From Psychromonas sp. SA13A (lineage in GTDB: Bacteria; Pseudomonadota; Gammaproteobacteria; Enterobacterales; Psychromonadaceae), in the NCBI RefSeq assembly GCF_011378715.1, contig NZ_WTKU01000007.1:140148-204147 (forward strand): a stretch of 64,000 bases of DNA. The letters run 5' to 3'. Of the stretch, positions 36,519 through 44,897 are shown one piece after another. The first letter of the stretch is position 1, and every line of letters starts with the position of its first letter. The translations under genes and the position numbers were made by a program. The notes beneath the pieces are model-generated. The model had not been told where the DNA came from. It saw only the letters and a list, made by a program, of their open reading frames with translations, and ran no database searches.

Positions 36519-36967
36519 TGAATCACCAAATATAAGAACCAGAATGACCGGTATTAATGATGCTAAAATATATTTTCATATTATTGATAAAATTCAAAAA
36601 AACATAACCTCACGACAGCTAATGAGAGTTTAGCATTTCTCATTTTCAGCTCTAATTTTAATTAAAAAACACAGTATTTTATATTTACTTTAGATTCAAA
36701 TAGATTATCAAACTTTCAATAAATAATTGATTAAATTGAGTTGTAAATGAATTTATGAGACAAATCCGTCTTTGGCACTAAAACAAAATCAACAACGATT
36801 TAAATCACATCACGAAGTAATCATTAACGCTTATCAGTCTGGTAGGTCATTAAAGGGAATAGGGGGTTACTTTCAATTACATTTACAAAAAAGTCGAATA
36901 GGAGCAAAGGGCAATATCAGCCATTAGCAGACTCAATTGATATACCCTAGTAGCACATCGGTGACAA
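36519..36967. other. Intergenic region with a transposase remnant
   Basis: About 450 bases. It contains the RAYT-type fragment at 36772-36927 and the upstream hydrophobic extension of the previous gene. Nothing else was recognised. Confidence 0.45.
36772..36927 (+). pseudogene. Remnant of a REP-associated tyrosine (Y1) transposase, C-terminal end
   Basis: The plus-strand frame reads LALKQNQQRFKSHHEVIINA followed by YQSGRSLKGIGGYFQLH and then a stop. It resembles the last 50 residues of RAYT transposases, which end in a helix-turn-helix of the form AYxSGxxSLKEIGxxFxLH. The rest of the gene is absent and the final HTH (LQKSRIGAKG in place of YSTVSRI) is damaged. Confidence 0.55.
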
Positions 36968-37417
36968 TTAGAACAAGTGCTTCACTTTTAAGTCTAACTT
37001 TGAGTGTTTATTTAGGTATTCTATTACCAGCCTACGATGGCAAAAGTGTGGTTCGTGTTCGCTGCATAATAAACAACCCTGATCTAACAATGTAGATTTT
37101 ACTGTTTTCTCAATGTTTCTCTGACTCATCAGGTTTAAAAACTTATCCTGGTATACTTCCCATGGCATTTCACCTTTCTTGTAAGCATTCAATATGTCTT
37201 TAGTTGGTGCAAGCTCTGGAGTATGAACATACTCAGTATTACATAGTTCTTTCAAGAAAAATTTAAGATCATCTCTCTTAGCAAACCCCGATAATTGAGA
37301 AACATTATTAAGCCTTACATCAATCAGTGTTTTAACCTTTGACTGCTTGATAAAACTAAAAAATGTTTGTGCATTTTTTTTGGTAAAACCAATGGTGTAA
37401 ATATCAATTTGATTCAT
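36968..37417 (-). CDS. DUF488-family protein
   Basis: A 149-residue soluble protein. DUF488 features are IYTIGFTKKNAQTFFSFIKQ at the start, TLIDVRLNNVSQLSGFAKRDDL, and the late CLLCSEHEPHFCHRRLVIEYL with its Cys/His pattern. The function of the family is not known; members are common in accessory regions and sometimes near defence genes. GGAGTAAGAACAT precedes the ATG. It is one of the short minus-strand genes of the cassette-like patch. Confidence 0.88.
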   Translation of the reverse strand: MNQIDIYTIGFTKKNAQTFFSFIKQSKVKTLIDVRLNNVSQLSGFAKRDDLKFFLKELCNTEYVHTPELAPTKDILNAYKKGEMPWEVYQDKFLNLMSQRNIEKTVKSTLLDQGCLLCSEHEPHFCHRRLVIEYLNKHSKLDLKVKHLF

Positions 37418-37700
37418 ATGTTCTTACTCCATCATAAAAGTTTGGATAAGACTCTATTCCATTAACTTGAAACTGCTGTGCATTTCTTGCATCTTGAACT
37501 TCTAATACACGGCAATACAGCCCCTAAGATAAACGTTATCTTGTTTGTATATGAGCTTGCTTACCTCAGATAGACTAGCGTAATCGTAATATAAATAGTT
37601 TTAGCATAATCATGAAAATCATGAAAATCGTGTTCTTGTTAATGTGTGACCCCATTGGTTCATGTTTTTATGACAATGGAAAACCAAGGACGTAAATGAG
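37418..37700. other. Intergenic region upstream of the DUF488 gene
   Basis: About 280 bases with no gene recognised. The intron remnant begins at its right end. Confidence 0.35.
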
Positions 37701-37968
37701 ATCATTAAGCAAACTTACATTCAGCGAGCGTTAGCCATTTCCTTTGCCAGCGGATTTACAAAAAGCACCCGTAAAGGACCTTGTCGTAGTTCGAAAACCA
37801 AAGGCATCAATATAGCGATCAGTAATGCGTTTCTAGCCGAACAAGGTTTGATGTCATTAAAGGACTTGTGGATTAATCAATATTATTCATAAGGTGCCCC
37901 CCTGTGCGCAGCCGCATGAAGGGTGGTGTGCGGGTGGAGGTTAGATGGCTCTTGCTACCTGATTAGCT
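37701..37968 (+). mobile_element. Group II intron remnant, copy 2: reverse-transcriptase C-terminus and 3' RNA domains
   Basis: A plus-strand frame ending at the TAA at 37890-37892 encodes the tail of an intron maturase: GFTKSTRKGPCRSSKTKGIN, then ISNAFLAEQGLMSLKDLW, matching the usual RKGPW...T...ALSNxxLxxQGLxSLxxLW end. After the stop, 37893-37968 holds GGTGGTGTG and GGTTAGATGGCTCTTGCTACCTGAT, which looks like domains V-VI and the 3' splice end. The catalytic part of the RT is missing, so the element is dead. It points against the neighbouring minus-strand genes, and its last bases include their stop region. Confidence 0.65.
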
Positions 37969-38520
37969 TTTGATTGCGAGTTTATTAATTAACTCAGGGA
38001 GGCTATCACGTAATTGAATTAGACTTTCGTGGTCATCAGTAATTTTAACAATGCCACCAACTTTATTAGCTTCGTGTATATATATAGAAGCAAAGGCAGT
38101 CTGTTTATACGCCTCAAAAAGCTTAAAAACTATTTCGTTTTGAGTCGCTGTCCCCGATCTGCTTTTTTCTATAAATTCCACAATAGAATTGTATGCACGA
38201 ATATGATCAAGGAAAACCCGAATATTATATCGTTGTTCCTTGGTAAACTTATCAGCTACATCACTATAAAAAGAATCAATTATGGGTGTAGATACGGGAG
38301 CGCCTAGCGAGCAAGTATAGTTTAAAGCATGACCGTATTCTAAAGCTGACTTTTTAGCAGTTTTATTACGCTCAGCTAAAAGCTCTTCTAAGTCTTTTAA
38401 TTCTAAAGATATAGCCATTTTTAGCTTTTTAATTTTACATTTTGATTTTAATACTTCAGTCAGTTGTGATAATAACCATCCAACTAATAAAGCAACTAAT
38501 GCTACCTCTAATTTATTCAC
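37963..38520 (-). CDS. Membrane-anchored helical protein of unknown function (A)
   Basis: A 185-residue protein. One N-terminal membrane helix (about 5-22, VALVALLVGWLLSQLTEVLK) is followed by a mostly helical soluble domain of about 155 residues. A GTG start at 38518-38520 with AGGG at a good distance. Its layout is the same as the gene at 39105-39653 (short N-terminus, G-x-LLS-x-LTxVxK helix, charged helical domain). The stop codon lies in the 3' end of the group II intron remnant, so its last residues may have been changed by the insertion. The family is unknown. Confidence 0.65.
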   Translation of the reverse strand: MNKLEVALVALLVGWLLSQLTEVLKSKCKIKKLKMAISLELKDLEELLAERNKTAKKSALEYGHALNYTCSLGAPVSTPIIDSFYSDVADKFTKEQRYNIRVFLDHIRAYNSIVEFIEKSRSGTATQNEIVFKLFEAYKQTAFASIYIHEANKVGGIVKITDDHESLIQLRDSLPELINKLAIKS

Positions 38521-38547
38521 AGTTCAGCCCTAACCTTATGATTATGT

Positions 38548-38748
38548 TCATTTAATCTTACGTTTAATAATCTCGCCCTGATGTTCTTTATACATAGCCA
38601 AGAGGTCTTGTAGGGAGTTCTCTCCTATTGATAAAATATCTGCAGGAGTATCTGGAGTCAGTTGGCTTTTAAGTTTAATAATTTCTTTTACTAAAAGATT
38701 ATTAATTATCATCAAATCATCATCGTTCATTTGTTGTGCATTGTTCAT
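38548..38748 (-). CDS. Short acidic/basic helical protein of unknown function
   Basis: A 66-residue protein starting MNNAQQMNDDDLMIINNLLV and ending in EHQGEIIKRKIK, probably all helix. I take the ATG at 38746-38748 because AAGGAA lies eight bases before it. The longer frame up to 38937 runs through a VCR-like hairpin (Cys-rich translation YNKLLHTDTYCYARFCVCRC) that is unlikely to be protein. It lies between the two membrane-anchored proteins, 27 bases before gene A. Confidence 0.5.
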   Translation of the reverse strand: MNNAQQMNDDDLMIINNLLVKEIIKLKSQLTPDTPADILSIGENSLQDLLAMYKEHQGEIIKRKIK

Positions 38749-38779
38749 AAAATTTCCTTCTTTTGGGTAGTATGAAAAT

Positions 38780-38844
38780 GGAACGCAGCGACATACACAA
38801 AAACGAGCGTAGCAGTATGTGTCGGTGTGCAGCAGTTTGTTATA
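38780..38844 (-). other. attC-like imperfect hairpin
   Basis: Reading the minus strand, the segment starts TATAACAAACTGCTGC and ends GTCGCTGCGTTC, with the inner arms GACACATAC / GTATGTC (two-base bulge). The TATAACAAAC start and the bulged stem recall the VCR-type attC sites of chromosomal integrons. The other core (GCGTTCC) fits the consensus GTTRRRY poorly, so this is tentative. No integrase gene is in the window. Confidence 0.3.
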
Positions 38845-38937
38845 CCTGCTAATTTTTTCACAAAATAACAAGGAAACGTTTTTCGGCCGCGATTCATTTG
38901 TTCCGGCAGAATTCACTAATCCTTCGCTCGTATACAT

Positions 38938-39104
38938 TGAGCCGATACTGCCATGGGCGTCAGCGGCTTCAGAAGCCGTTGTTGCACCATTTGTAGGCTA
39001 AACACCAATTTCCATATTTGCGATATGAGAATGCCGGTTGATACTGTCCTCCTGAACAGACCCTACTGTGCTCGACCCATCTGGGTCAATGTTACTTCCA
39101 CTTA
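38938..39104. other. Intergenic stretch with two hairpins
   Basis: CGGCTTC/GAAGCCG near 38968-38982 and GACCC/GGGTC (39074-39078 with 39083-39087) form short strong hairpins. The stretch has a higher GC content than the genes beside it. It could be the recombination or regulatory part of a cassette. Confidence 0.35.
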
Positions 39105-39653
39105 TTATCCCTTTAAACTATTGAATATTGATACGGGTTTACCGTTCAAGTAATCTGAAGATAAAGCGAGACTCTCTTGCAAAGAGTCCCTTATATCTTC
39201 TAGTTGTATAACACTTTCTTTGTATACCGACTCGAAAGTATTTTCTCTAGCTTCAGCACCTTCAAGATTGCTTTTGAAAGTTTCGTCAAAACTATCCAAA
39301 AGGTTATCAATTGCCAAATAAAAACTATTTAGGTGCCTCAAATTATCTCTTTCAATAATGCTAAGTTTTGGAATTGCTATATGATATAAATTTTCAAATT
39401 CAGTTGTGGAATATTTGCCACATTTTGTTGAAAGGAATGTCTTATTTTTTAAGGCTGACACAACTTGATTTAGAATATCTATTTTGTTTTTAGTCTGCTC
39501 ATAATTAAAACGAATTTCATCATGAAGCGAATTCTTTGCATCTTTTCTCTCTGTGTGTTTTTTATATACTCCAGTTACCTCAGATAGAAGAAAACCAACG
39601 ACTACACCAATTAAAGTTAGAATTCCCCCGTTATTAATTATTTCACGCCACAT
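39105..39653 (-). CDS. Membrane-anchored helical protein of unknown function (B)
   Basis: A 182-residue protein with one N-terminal membrane helix (about 9-27, GGILTLIGVVVGFLLSEVTG) and a helical soluble domain of about 150 residues ending YLNGKPVSIF. It has the same architecture and helix motif as protein A (37963-38520), so they may be distant paralogues. The family is unknown. GGAGTAG precedes the ATG. It is the last (upstream-most) gene of the cassette-like patch. Confidence 0.65.
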   Translation of the reverse strand: MWREIINNGGILTLIGVVVGFLLSEVTGVYKKHTERKDAKNSLHDEIRFNYEQTKNKIDILNQVVSALKNKTFLSTKCGKYSTTEFENLYHIAIPKLSIIERDNLRHLNSFYLAIDNLLDSFDETFKSNLEGAEARENTFESVYKESVIQLEDIRDSLQESLALSSDYLNGKPVSIFNSLKG

Positions 39654-40037
39654 CTAACTACTCCTGTAAGGCATAACATCCTACTACACAGAATTATTCC
39701 ATGTAACAAGTGAATATATAGAATACAATTTTTCAGTAAAATTTGATGTGACAGTAGCAACTAAAATAAACTATTCAATAGGTTAATGGTAAAAGTAAAA
39801 TATTGTTCATGTTAATTGGACGGTTTGTTTCATCTATCTATCGTAAATATAAAATTATAGGTAATAGCTAAAAACAGTCTTTATTGAAGTTAATCGGATC
39901 ATTCATTGTTGCTCTCATTGCAGCTCTTAATCTAACGCAAGGTAATGTGGTTGAGCAGTGCGATTTTTAATCAGTTAATCACGTTTGTGATAAAGCGCGT
40001 CGTCTTAACAGCGTTTTATTAGCTGTAGTGGAAGATA
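39654..40037. other. Intergenic region between the cassette-like patch and gcvP
   Basis: About 380 bases before the gcvP terminator. No gene was recognised; short hydrophobic frames near 39900 have no support. Confidence 0.35.
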
Positions 40038-40080
40038 TAAAAAAGCGAACCACTTTTATATAAAGGGTTCGCTTTTTTTT
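40038..40080. terminator. Terminator after gcvP (bidirectional shape)
   Basis: AAAAAGCGAACC (40040-40051) pairs with GGTTCGCTTTTT (40066-40077) with a 14-nt loop and A/T runs on both sides. It ends the minus-strand gcvHP transcript. Confidence 0.9.
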
Positions 40081-40155
40081 AGTCTATTTAACGATGATTA
40101 CTAAGTTTGTCTAAGACTTGAACCTAGACAACCCCCCAAGTAAAACTATCAAACA

Positions 40156-43077
40156 TTAATCTTCCATATAGCTTTCAATACTTGGGCATGAACAAATTAA
40201 GTTTCTGTCACCAAACACGTTATCTACACGGTTTACCGTTGGCCAGTATTTAGCGCCTTTGCTAAATTCAGTTGGGAAACAGGCAACTTCACGTGAGTAA
40301 ACGTGAGCCCATTCTGTATCCATTAGGTCAACCTGTGTATGCGGTGCATTCACTAGAGGGTTATCCTCTAACGTTAATTCGCCTGACTCTACTTGGCTAA
40401 TTTCATGACGAATTGCAATCATTGCATCACAGAATCTATCTAACTCAGTTAGGTTTTCAGATTCCGTTGGTTCAATCATTAGCGTACCAGCTACAGGGAA
40501 TGACATAGTCGGCGCGTGAAAACCGTAATCCATCAAACGCTTCGCAATATCTTCACCTGAAATGCCCGATGTCGCTTCAATTGGACGAATGTCGATAATA
40601 CATTCGTGCGCAACACGGCCTTCTTTACCAAGGAATAAGACAGGGTAATGTGGGCGTAAACGTTCCATTACATAGTTAGCATTTAAGATAGCCAACTTAG
40701 TTGCTTCTGTTAAACCTTGTTCACCCATCATCGCAATGTAAGCATATGAGATTGGTAAAATAGATGCTGAACCTAGCTCTGCTGCAGAAACCGCGTAATG
40801 TTTGTTATCTGCAGATTCTGTTACTTCGATGTGTCCCGGTAGGAACGGGATCAAATGCGCTTTAACGCCGATTGGTCCCATACCTGGACCGCCGCCACCG
40901 TGTGGAATACAGAATGTTTTGTGTAGATTAAGGTGTGATACATCGGAGCCGATAAAGCCCGGTGTCGTTAAACCTACTTGTGCATTCATGTTTGCCCCAT
41001 CAAGGTAAACTTGACCACCAGCTTCATGTACCCATTCACAAACTTCTTGAATAGATTCTTCATAAACACCGTGTGTAGAAGGGTAAGTGATCATGATGCA
41101 AGATAAGTTATCACGATGTTTGTCGATTTTTTCTTTTAAATCGGCATGGTCGATATTACCTAACTTGTCACAACCCACCACGACGACTTTCATTGATACC
41201 ATTGCCGCAGAAGCTGGGTTTGTACCGTGAGCTGAACTTGGAATTAAACAAACGTTACGGTGTGCATCACCGTTATGTTGGTGATAACGCTGAATGGCGA
41301 TCAAGCCTGCGTATTCACCTTGTGCGCCTGAGTTAGGTTGTAACGACATACCATCGTAACCAGTTATTTCACATAACATGGTTGATAGTTTCTCTGCTAA
41401 CTCTTGGTAACCAAAGCTTTGTTCTGTTGGCGCAAATGGGTGCATTTGGCCAAATTCAGGCCAAGTGACTGGTAACATTTCAGCGGCAGCATTTAACTTC
41501 ATGGTACAGCTACCAAGCGGGATCATACCGTGAGTTAGTGAGTAATCTTTGTTTTCTAGTTTTTTCATGTAACGCATCATTTGCGTTTCACTTTGGTGTG
41601 CAGTAAATACTGGATGTGTTAAGTATTTGCTAGTACGTCGACAAGATTCTGGTATCGCTGCGAATTCATCTTTTGCGATGCGGTCACTGAACTCGCTTAC
41701 TTTAAGTGCTTTACCTGTGATCGCCAATAATAGATCTTCTACGTCTTTTGCTTTTGTAGTTTCATCTAAACTGATACCCAACTGCACTGGCATATTGTCT
41801 GGTGCTGTTTTATCGGGGTTAGGGATTTTACGAAGGTTCATGCCTTCAGCAAGAGCACGATGGTAAATTGCTTTACTGTGTTCATTAGTATTAAGCGTTA
41901 AGGTATCAAAGAAAGTTTGGTTGGCTAATTCAACGCCTTCACTCTGTAAACCGGCTGCTAAAATAGCGGTGTAATGATGTACACGGCGACCGATTTTTAG
42001 TAGACCTTCTGGACCATGATATAACGCATAGAATGCAGCCATATTGGCTAATAGTGCCTGTGCAGTACAAATGTTGGAAGTGGCTTTTTCACGACGAATA
42101 TGTTGCTCTCGTGTTTGCATAGCCATGCGTAATGCTGGTTTGCCTTTGCTGTCTTTTGATACACCAATAACACGACCTGGCATAGTACGTTTGAATTTAT
42201 CACGTGTTGCCATGAATCCTGCGTGCGGACCACCAAAACCCATTGGTACACCAAAACGTTGTGCACTACCAATAACAACATCTGCGCCCATTTCACCCGG
42301 CGCTTTTAATAGCGTTAATGCTAGTAGGTCTGATGCAACAGCGACTAAGGTCTTTTTAGAATGTGCCTGTGCAATGATGTCTGTTAGGTCAATAACATGA
42401 CCGGTGGTGTTTGGATATTGTAAAATAGCACCAAATACATCGTGGTTATCTAATTCTTGGGCCGTACCGGTAATGATATCAATGCCGATATATTCTGCTC
42501 GTGTACGAATCACATCAACTGTTTGTGGGTGTAGTTCATTACACACAAAGAAGGCGTTACTTTTGCTTTTACTCGCACGCTTACACAATGTCATTGATTC
42601 TGCAGCTGCAGTTGCTTCATCTAATAACGACGCATTGGCTAAGTCCATCGCCGTTAAATCCATCACCGCTTGCTGATAGTTTAATAAAGACTCTAATCGA
42701 CCCTGTGAGATTTCTGGCTGATAAGGCGTATAAGCAGTGTACCAACCTGGATTTTCTAAGACGTTACGTAGGATAACGTTTGGCGTGAATGTGTTGTAAT
42801 AACCTTGGCCAATAAAGCTACGGTTAACTACGTTCTTTTCAGCAATAGTTTTTAATGACGCCAACATATCAGACTCACTTTGTGGTTCAGCGAGATTTAA
42901 CTTTTCTGGAAGGCGAATAGCAGCGGGTACAGTCTGGTTAATTAATTGATCTAAGTTGGTTGCACCAATGGTATCTAACATGATTTGTTGTTGTGCAGGG
43001 TTAGGGCCGTTGTGACGCGTTGCAAATTCTTGTTGGTCACTTAATAAATCGAGTAATGTATGAGCAGTCATATTCAT
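40156..43077 (-). CDS. gcvP: Glycine dehydrogenase (decarboxylating), P protein of the glycine cleavage system
   Basis: A 973-residue PLP enzyme that decarboxylates glycine and passes the aminomethyl group to the lipoyl arm of GcvH. Full length, with both halves of the fused bacterial type. Features are [20 protein letters not shown] and [17 protein letters not shown] in the first half; [18 protein letters not shown] in the second; and the PLP Lys near residue 720 in HLNLHKTF followed by [16 protein letters not shown]. The ATG at 43077 overlaps AGGA, so the second ATG at 43071 (MTAHTLL) is the more likely start. It follows gcvH by about 230 bases on the same strand. gcvT is on the other strand, 1.8 kb away. 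Confidence 0.97.
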   Translation of the reverse strand: MNMTAHTLLDLLSDQQEFATRHNGPNPAQQQIMLDTIGATNLDQLINQTVPAAIRLPEKLNLAEPQSESDMLASLKTIAEKNVVNRSFIGQGYYNTFTPNVILRNVLENPGWYTAYTPYQPEISQGRLESLLNYQQAVMDLTAMDLANASLLDEATAAAESMTLCKRASKSKSNAFFVCNELHPQTVDVIRTRAEYIGIDIITGTAQELDNHDVFGAILQYPNTTGHVIDLTDIIAQAHSKKTLVAVASDLLALTLLKAPGEMGADVVIGSAQRFGVPMGFGGPHAGFMATRDKFKRTMPGRVIGVSKDSKGKPALRMAMQTREQHIRREKATSNICTAQALLANMAAFYALYHGPEGLLKIGRRVHHYTAILAAGLQSEGVELANQTFFDTLTLNTNEHSKAIYHRALAEGMNLRKIPNPDKTAPDNMPVQLGISLDETTKAKDVEDLLLAITGKALKVSEFSDRIAKDEFAAIPESCRRTSKYLTHPVFTAHQSETQMMRYMKKLENKDYSLTHGMIPLGSCTMKLNAAAEMLPVTWPEFGQMHPFAPTEQSFGYQELAEKLSTMLCEITGYDGMSLQPNSGAQGEYAGLIAIQRYHQHNGDAHRNVCLIPSSAHGTNPASAAMVSMKVVVVGCDKLGNIDHADLKEKIDKHRDNLSCIMITYPSTHGVYEESIQEVCEWVHEAGGQVYLDGANMNAQVGLTTPGFIGSDVSHLNLHKTFCIPHGGGGPGMGPIGVKAHLIPFLPGHIEVTESADNKHYAVSAAELGSASILPISYAYIAMMGEQGLTEATKLAILNANYVMERLRPHYPVLFLGKEGRVAHECIIDIRPIEATSGISGEDIAKRLMDYGFHAPTMSFPVAGTLMIEPTESENLTELDRFCDAMIAIRHEISQVESGELTLEDNPLVNAPHTQVDLMDTEWAHVYSREVACFPTEFSKGAKYWPTVNRVDNVFGDRNLICSCPSIESYMED

Positions 43078-43308
43078 CCTAAACAGTCGCAGTTACAGAA
43101 AAGTGTGTGTCGTATGTTTTTGTCTTGATAAGTCAATCAGCTCAGAACGAGTTTGAAGAACTTATAAAAGAAAGGCGATTTCCTATGAAGTCGCCCCAGA
43201 TATTATTGAACCTTTGTTCTAATTTCATATAAAAGCTCAGTTAAATTAACTAAGTAAATTAACTAAGTAAATAAATTAACTAAACAAAATTATACAAAAG
43301 CAAATTGC

Positions 43309-43686
43309 TTATTCTTCGTTTGCTGCGTGATAATCTTCACTAGACATCAAGTTATCTAGCTCACTTGCGTCATCTAGTTTAATTTTAACTATCCAACCCG
43401 CGGAATAAGGTGATTCGTTAATTAATTCTGGGCTACCTTCTAGTTCGTCATTGATTTCAACAACTTCACCAGTAACAGGTGCATAAAGGTCAGAAGCGGC
43501 TTTAACTGATTCAACTAAAGAGAAAGCTTCTCCTGCTTCAGTTGCATCGCCTACATCAGGTAAATCAACAAATACCACATCACCTAATAATTGTTGTGCT
43601 TGGTTTGAAATCCCCATAGTAACGGTACCGTCACCGTTGTCTAATACCCATTCGTGTGACTCTGTGAACTTTAATGCACTTTCCAT
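43309..43686 (-). CDS. gcvH: Glycine cleavage system H protein (lipoyl carrier)
   Basis: A 125-residue lipoyl carrier. The lipoylated Lys is K62 in ESVKAASDLYAPVTGEVVEIN, the standard context. The N-terminus ALKFTESHEWV and the late NESPYSAGWIVKIKL are also standard, and the length is typical. It shuttles the aminomethyl group between GcvP, GcvT and lipoamide dehydrogenase. It is the first gene of the gcvH-gcvP unit and faces the XRE-cupin regulator across 390 bases that hold GTTTCC/GGAAAC symmetry. Confidence 0.97.
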   Translation of the reverse strand: MESALKFTESHEWVLDNGDGTVTMGISNQAQQLLGDVVFVDLPDVGDATEAGEAFSLVESVKAASDLYAPVTGEVVEINDELEGSPELINESPYSAGWIVKIKLDDASELDNLMSSEDYHAANEE

Positions 43687-44075
43687 AGTTAAATCCTTCG
43701 CTAGTAAATGATATCGAGACTAAGTGTTACGCTCACTCAGCATAACACTCATAAAATCTATTTCTATTACCTTATTAACATTCTATTTAGCCAAAATTCG
43801 CGTTAATCACCTTTAAAGTTTCCGATAAGGGAATTGTTTCACTCTGTGTGAATACAATTAATTAACATCAAACTGTACTGAATCTATAGGCTTTATAGTG
43901 CGTAGTGTTAACAAAGCAATAACAAGTGGAGATTATTATAAGGAATTATTCCCTCAAAGTTGAGCAAAAGTTTCCAAAAGGAAACATTATTTCAGGAGTG
44001 TGATGTAGATCTTTATTTTATTGTGCGCTTTTATTTTGGTTCGTTAATATAGTGTTTATTAATAGGAGAGTAGTA
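43687..44075. other. Divergent control region of the gcv locus
   Basis: About 390 bases between gcvH and the regulator gene. It contains three symmetric sites (43818-43835, 43942-43952 and 43970-43985). I looked for the paired glycine riboswitch common before gcvT in Vibrio and saw no match here or before gcvT. Confidence 0.5.
43942..43985. promoter_or_regulatory. Probable operator of the XRE-cupin regulator
   Basis: GTTTCCAAAAGGAAAC (43970-43985) is a perfect 16-bp palindrome. GGAATTATTCC (43942-43952) is an 11-bp palindrome with similar half-sites. A weaker TTTCC-N6-GGAA at 43819-43833 lies nearer gcvH. Position between divergent genes next to an HTH regulator supports operator function. 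Confidence 0.55.
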
Positions 44076-44702
44076 ATGACTGATCAGCAACAACAAGATA
44101 TTTATCCATCAATGACCATTACCAGCGATCAGCATGAACAGAAGATAGCACCGATTAAATTGGGTGAACGCTTAAAACAGATCCGCCGAACTTTGGGTTT
44201 AACGTTGGAAGAAGCAAGTCAAAAAACCGGCTTAGCGCGTTCGACGTTATCCAAAATTGAGAATGAACAAATATCACCGACGTTTCAAGCGATGCAAAAA
44301 CTGACTAGTGGTTTACAAATTGATATTCCACAACTGTTTGCTGCGCCGAAACAAGTCAGTACAACTGGTCGACGTGATATTACGCGGAACGAGTTAGGAA
44401 AACCTCATCCTACTTCTACCTATGAACATGAGTTATTAGCAACACAATTAACCAATAAAAAAATGATGCCTTTTAAATCACTGATCCGCGCACGTAGCTT
44501 TGATGCTTATGCCGATTGGATACGCCACGATGGAGAAGAGTTTTTATTAGTATTAAGCGGAGAAATTACTTTTTTCTCTGAATACTATGAACCGGTTAAT
44601 TTAAGTGAAGGTGATTCTGTTTATTACGATGCCAATATGGGACACATGTTGATCTCGGTCAGTGAAGAGGACGCAAGCATTCTATGGGTTACGGCTTCTT
44701 AA
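44076..44702 (+). CDS. XRE-family regulator with cupin sensor domain
   Basis: A 208-residue regulator. The HTH is at about residues 28-80 (LGERLKQIRRTLGLTLEEAS, then TGLARSTLSKIENEQISPTF). The C-terminal cupin (about 130-205) reads SFDAYADWIRHDGEEFLLVLSGEI and SEGDSVYYDANMGHML, a small-molecule pocket. Such regulators usually control amino-acid or amine breakdown genes at their side. Here it probably senses glycine or a related metabolite and controls gcvHP and gcvT. The ATG at 44076 is chosen because GGAGAG lies seven bases before it; the in-frame GTG at 44052 lacks one. Confidence 0.9.
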   Translation: MTDQQQQDIYPSMTITSDQHEQKIAPIKLGERLKQIRRTLGLTLEEASQKTGLARSTLSKIENEQISPTFQAMQKLTSGLQIDIPQLFAAPKQVSTTGRRDITRNELGKPHPTSTYEHELLATQLTNKKMMPFKSLIRARSFDAYADWIRHDGEEFLLVLSGEITFFSEYYEPVNLSEGDSVYYDANMGHMLISVSEEDASILWVTAS

Positions 44703-44752
44703 TGTATTTCACAGAGAGCATACGAGTCTATGACTCTTAATTTGAAAAGCTA

Positions 44753-44828
44753 CACCTTAAAGTGAAAGCCTTAAATTTAAAACCTTAAAAGCAGAATCAC
44801 AAAAGTACAACCTTAAAAGTACGACCTT
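44753..44828. repeat. Degenerate CCTTAAA repeats before gcvT
   Basis: The word CCTTAAA or CCTTAAAAG occurs four times between 44753 and 44820, with AGTAC following the last two copies. It may be leader sequence of gcvT or simple expansion. Confidence 0.5.
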
Positions 44829-44897
44829 GTAATCACTATTATTTACTACCTAAACGTAAATGACGTTTAATAAATCACAGCCTTTGGAGTACAAACA

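Noticed and set aside
38749..38937. N-terminal extension of the 66-residue protein
   Set aside because: It lacks a ribosome site and translates a hairpin-rich, attC-like stretch. The ATG at 38748 has AAGGAA at the right distance.
38953..39153. 66-codon plus-strand ORF overlapping the hairpin stretch
   Set aside because: It overlaps the end of the minus-strand membrane protein and short hairpins, and lacks a ribosome site.
39880..39980. Short hydrophobic plus-strand frame near 39900
   Set aside because: It reads as a possible membrane helix, but there is no start, no ribosome site and no family match. It may be noise or an old remnant.
43687..44051. Glycine riboswitch before gcvH or gcvT
   Set aside because: I looked for the conserved paired aptamer elements in both leaders and did not see them. 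A covariance model run would settle it.
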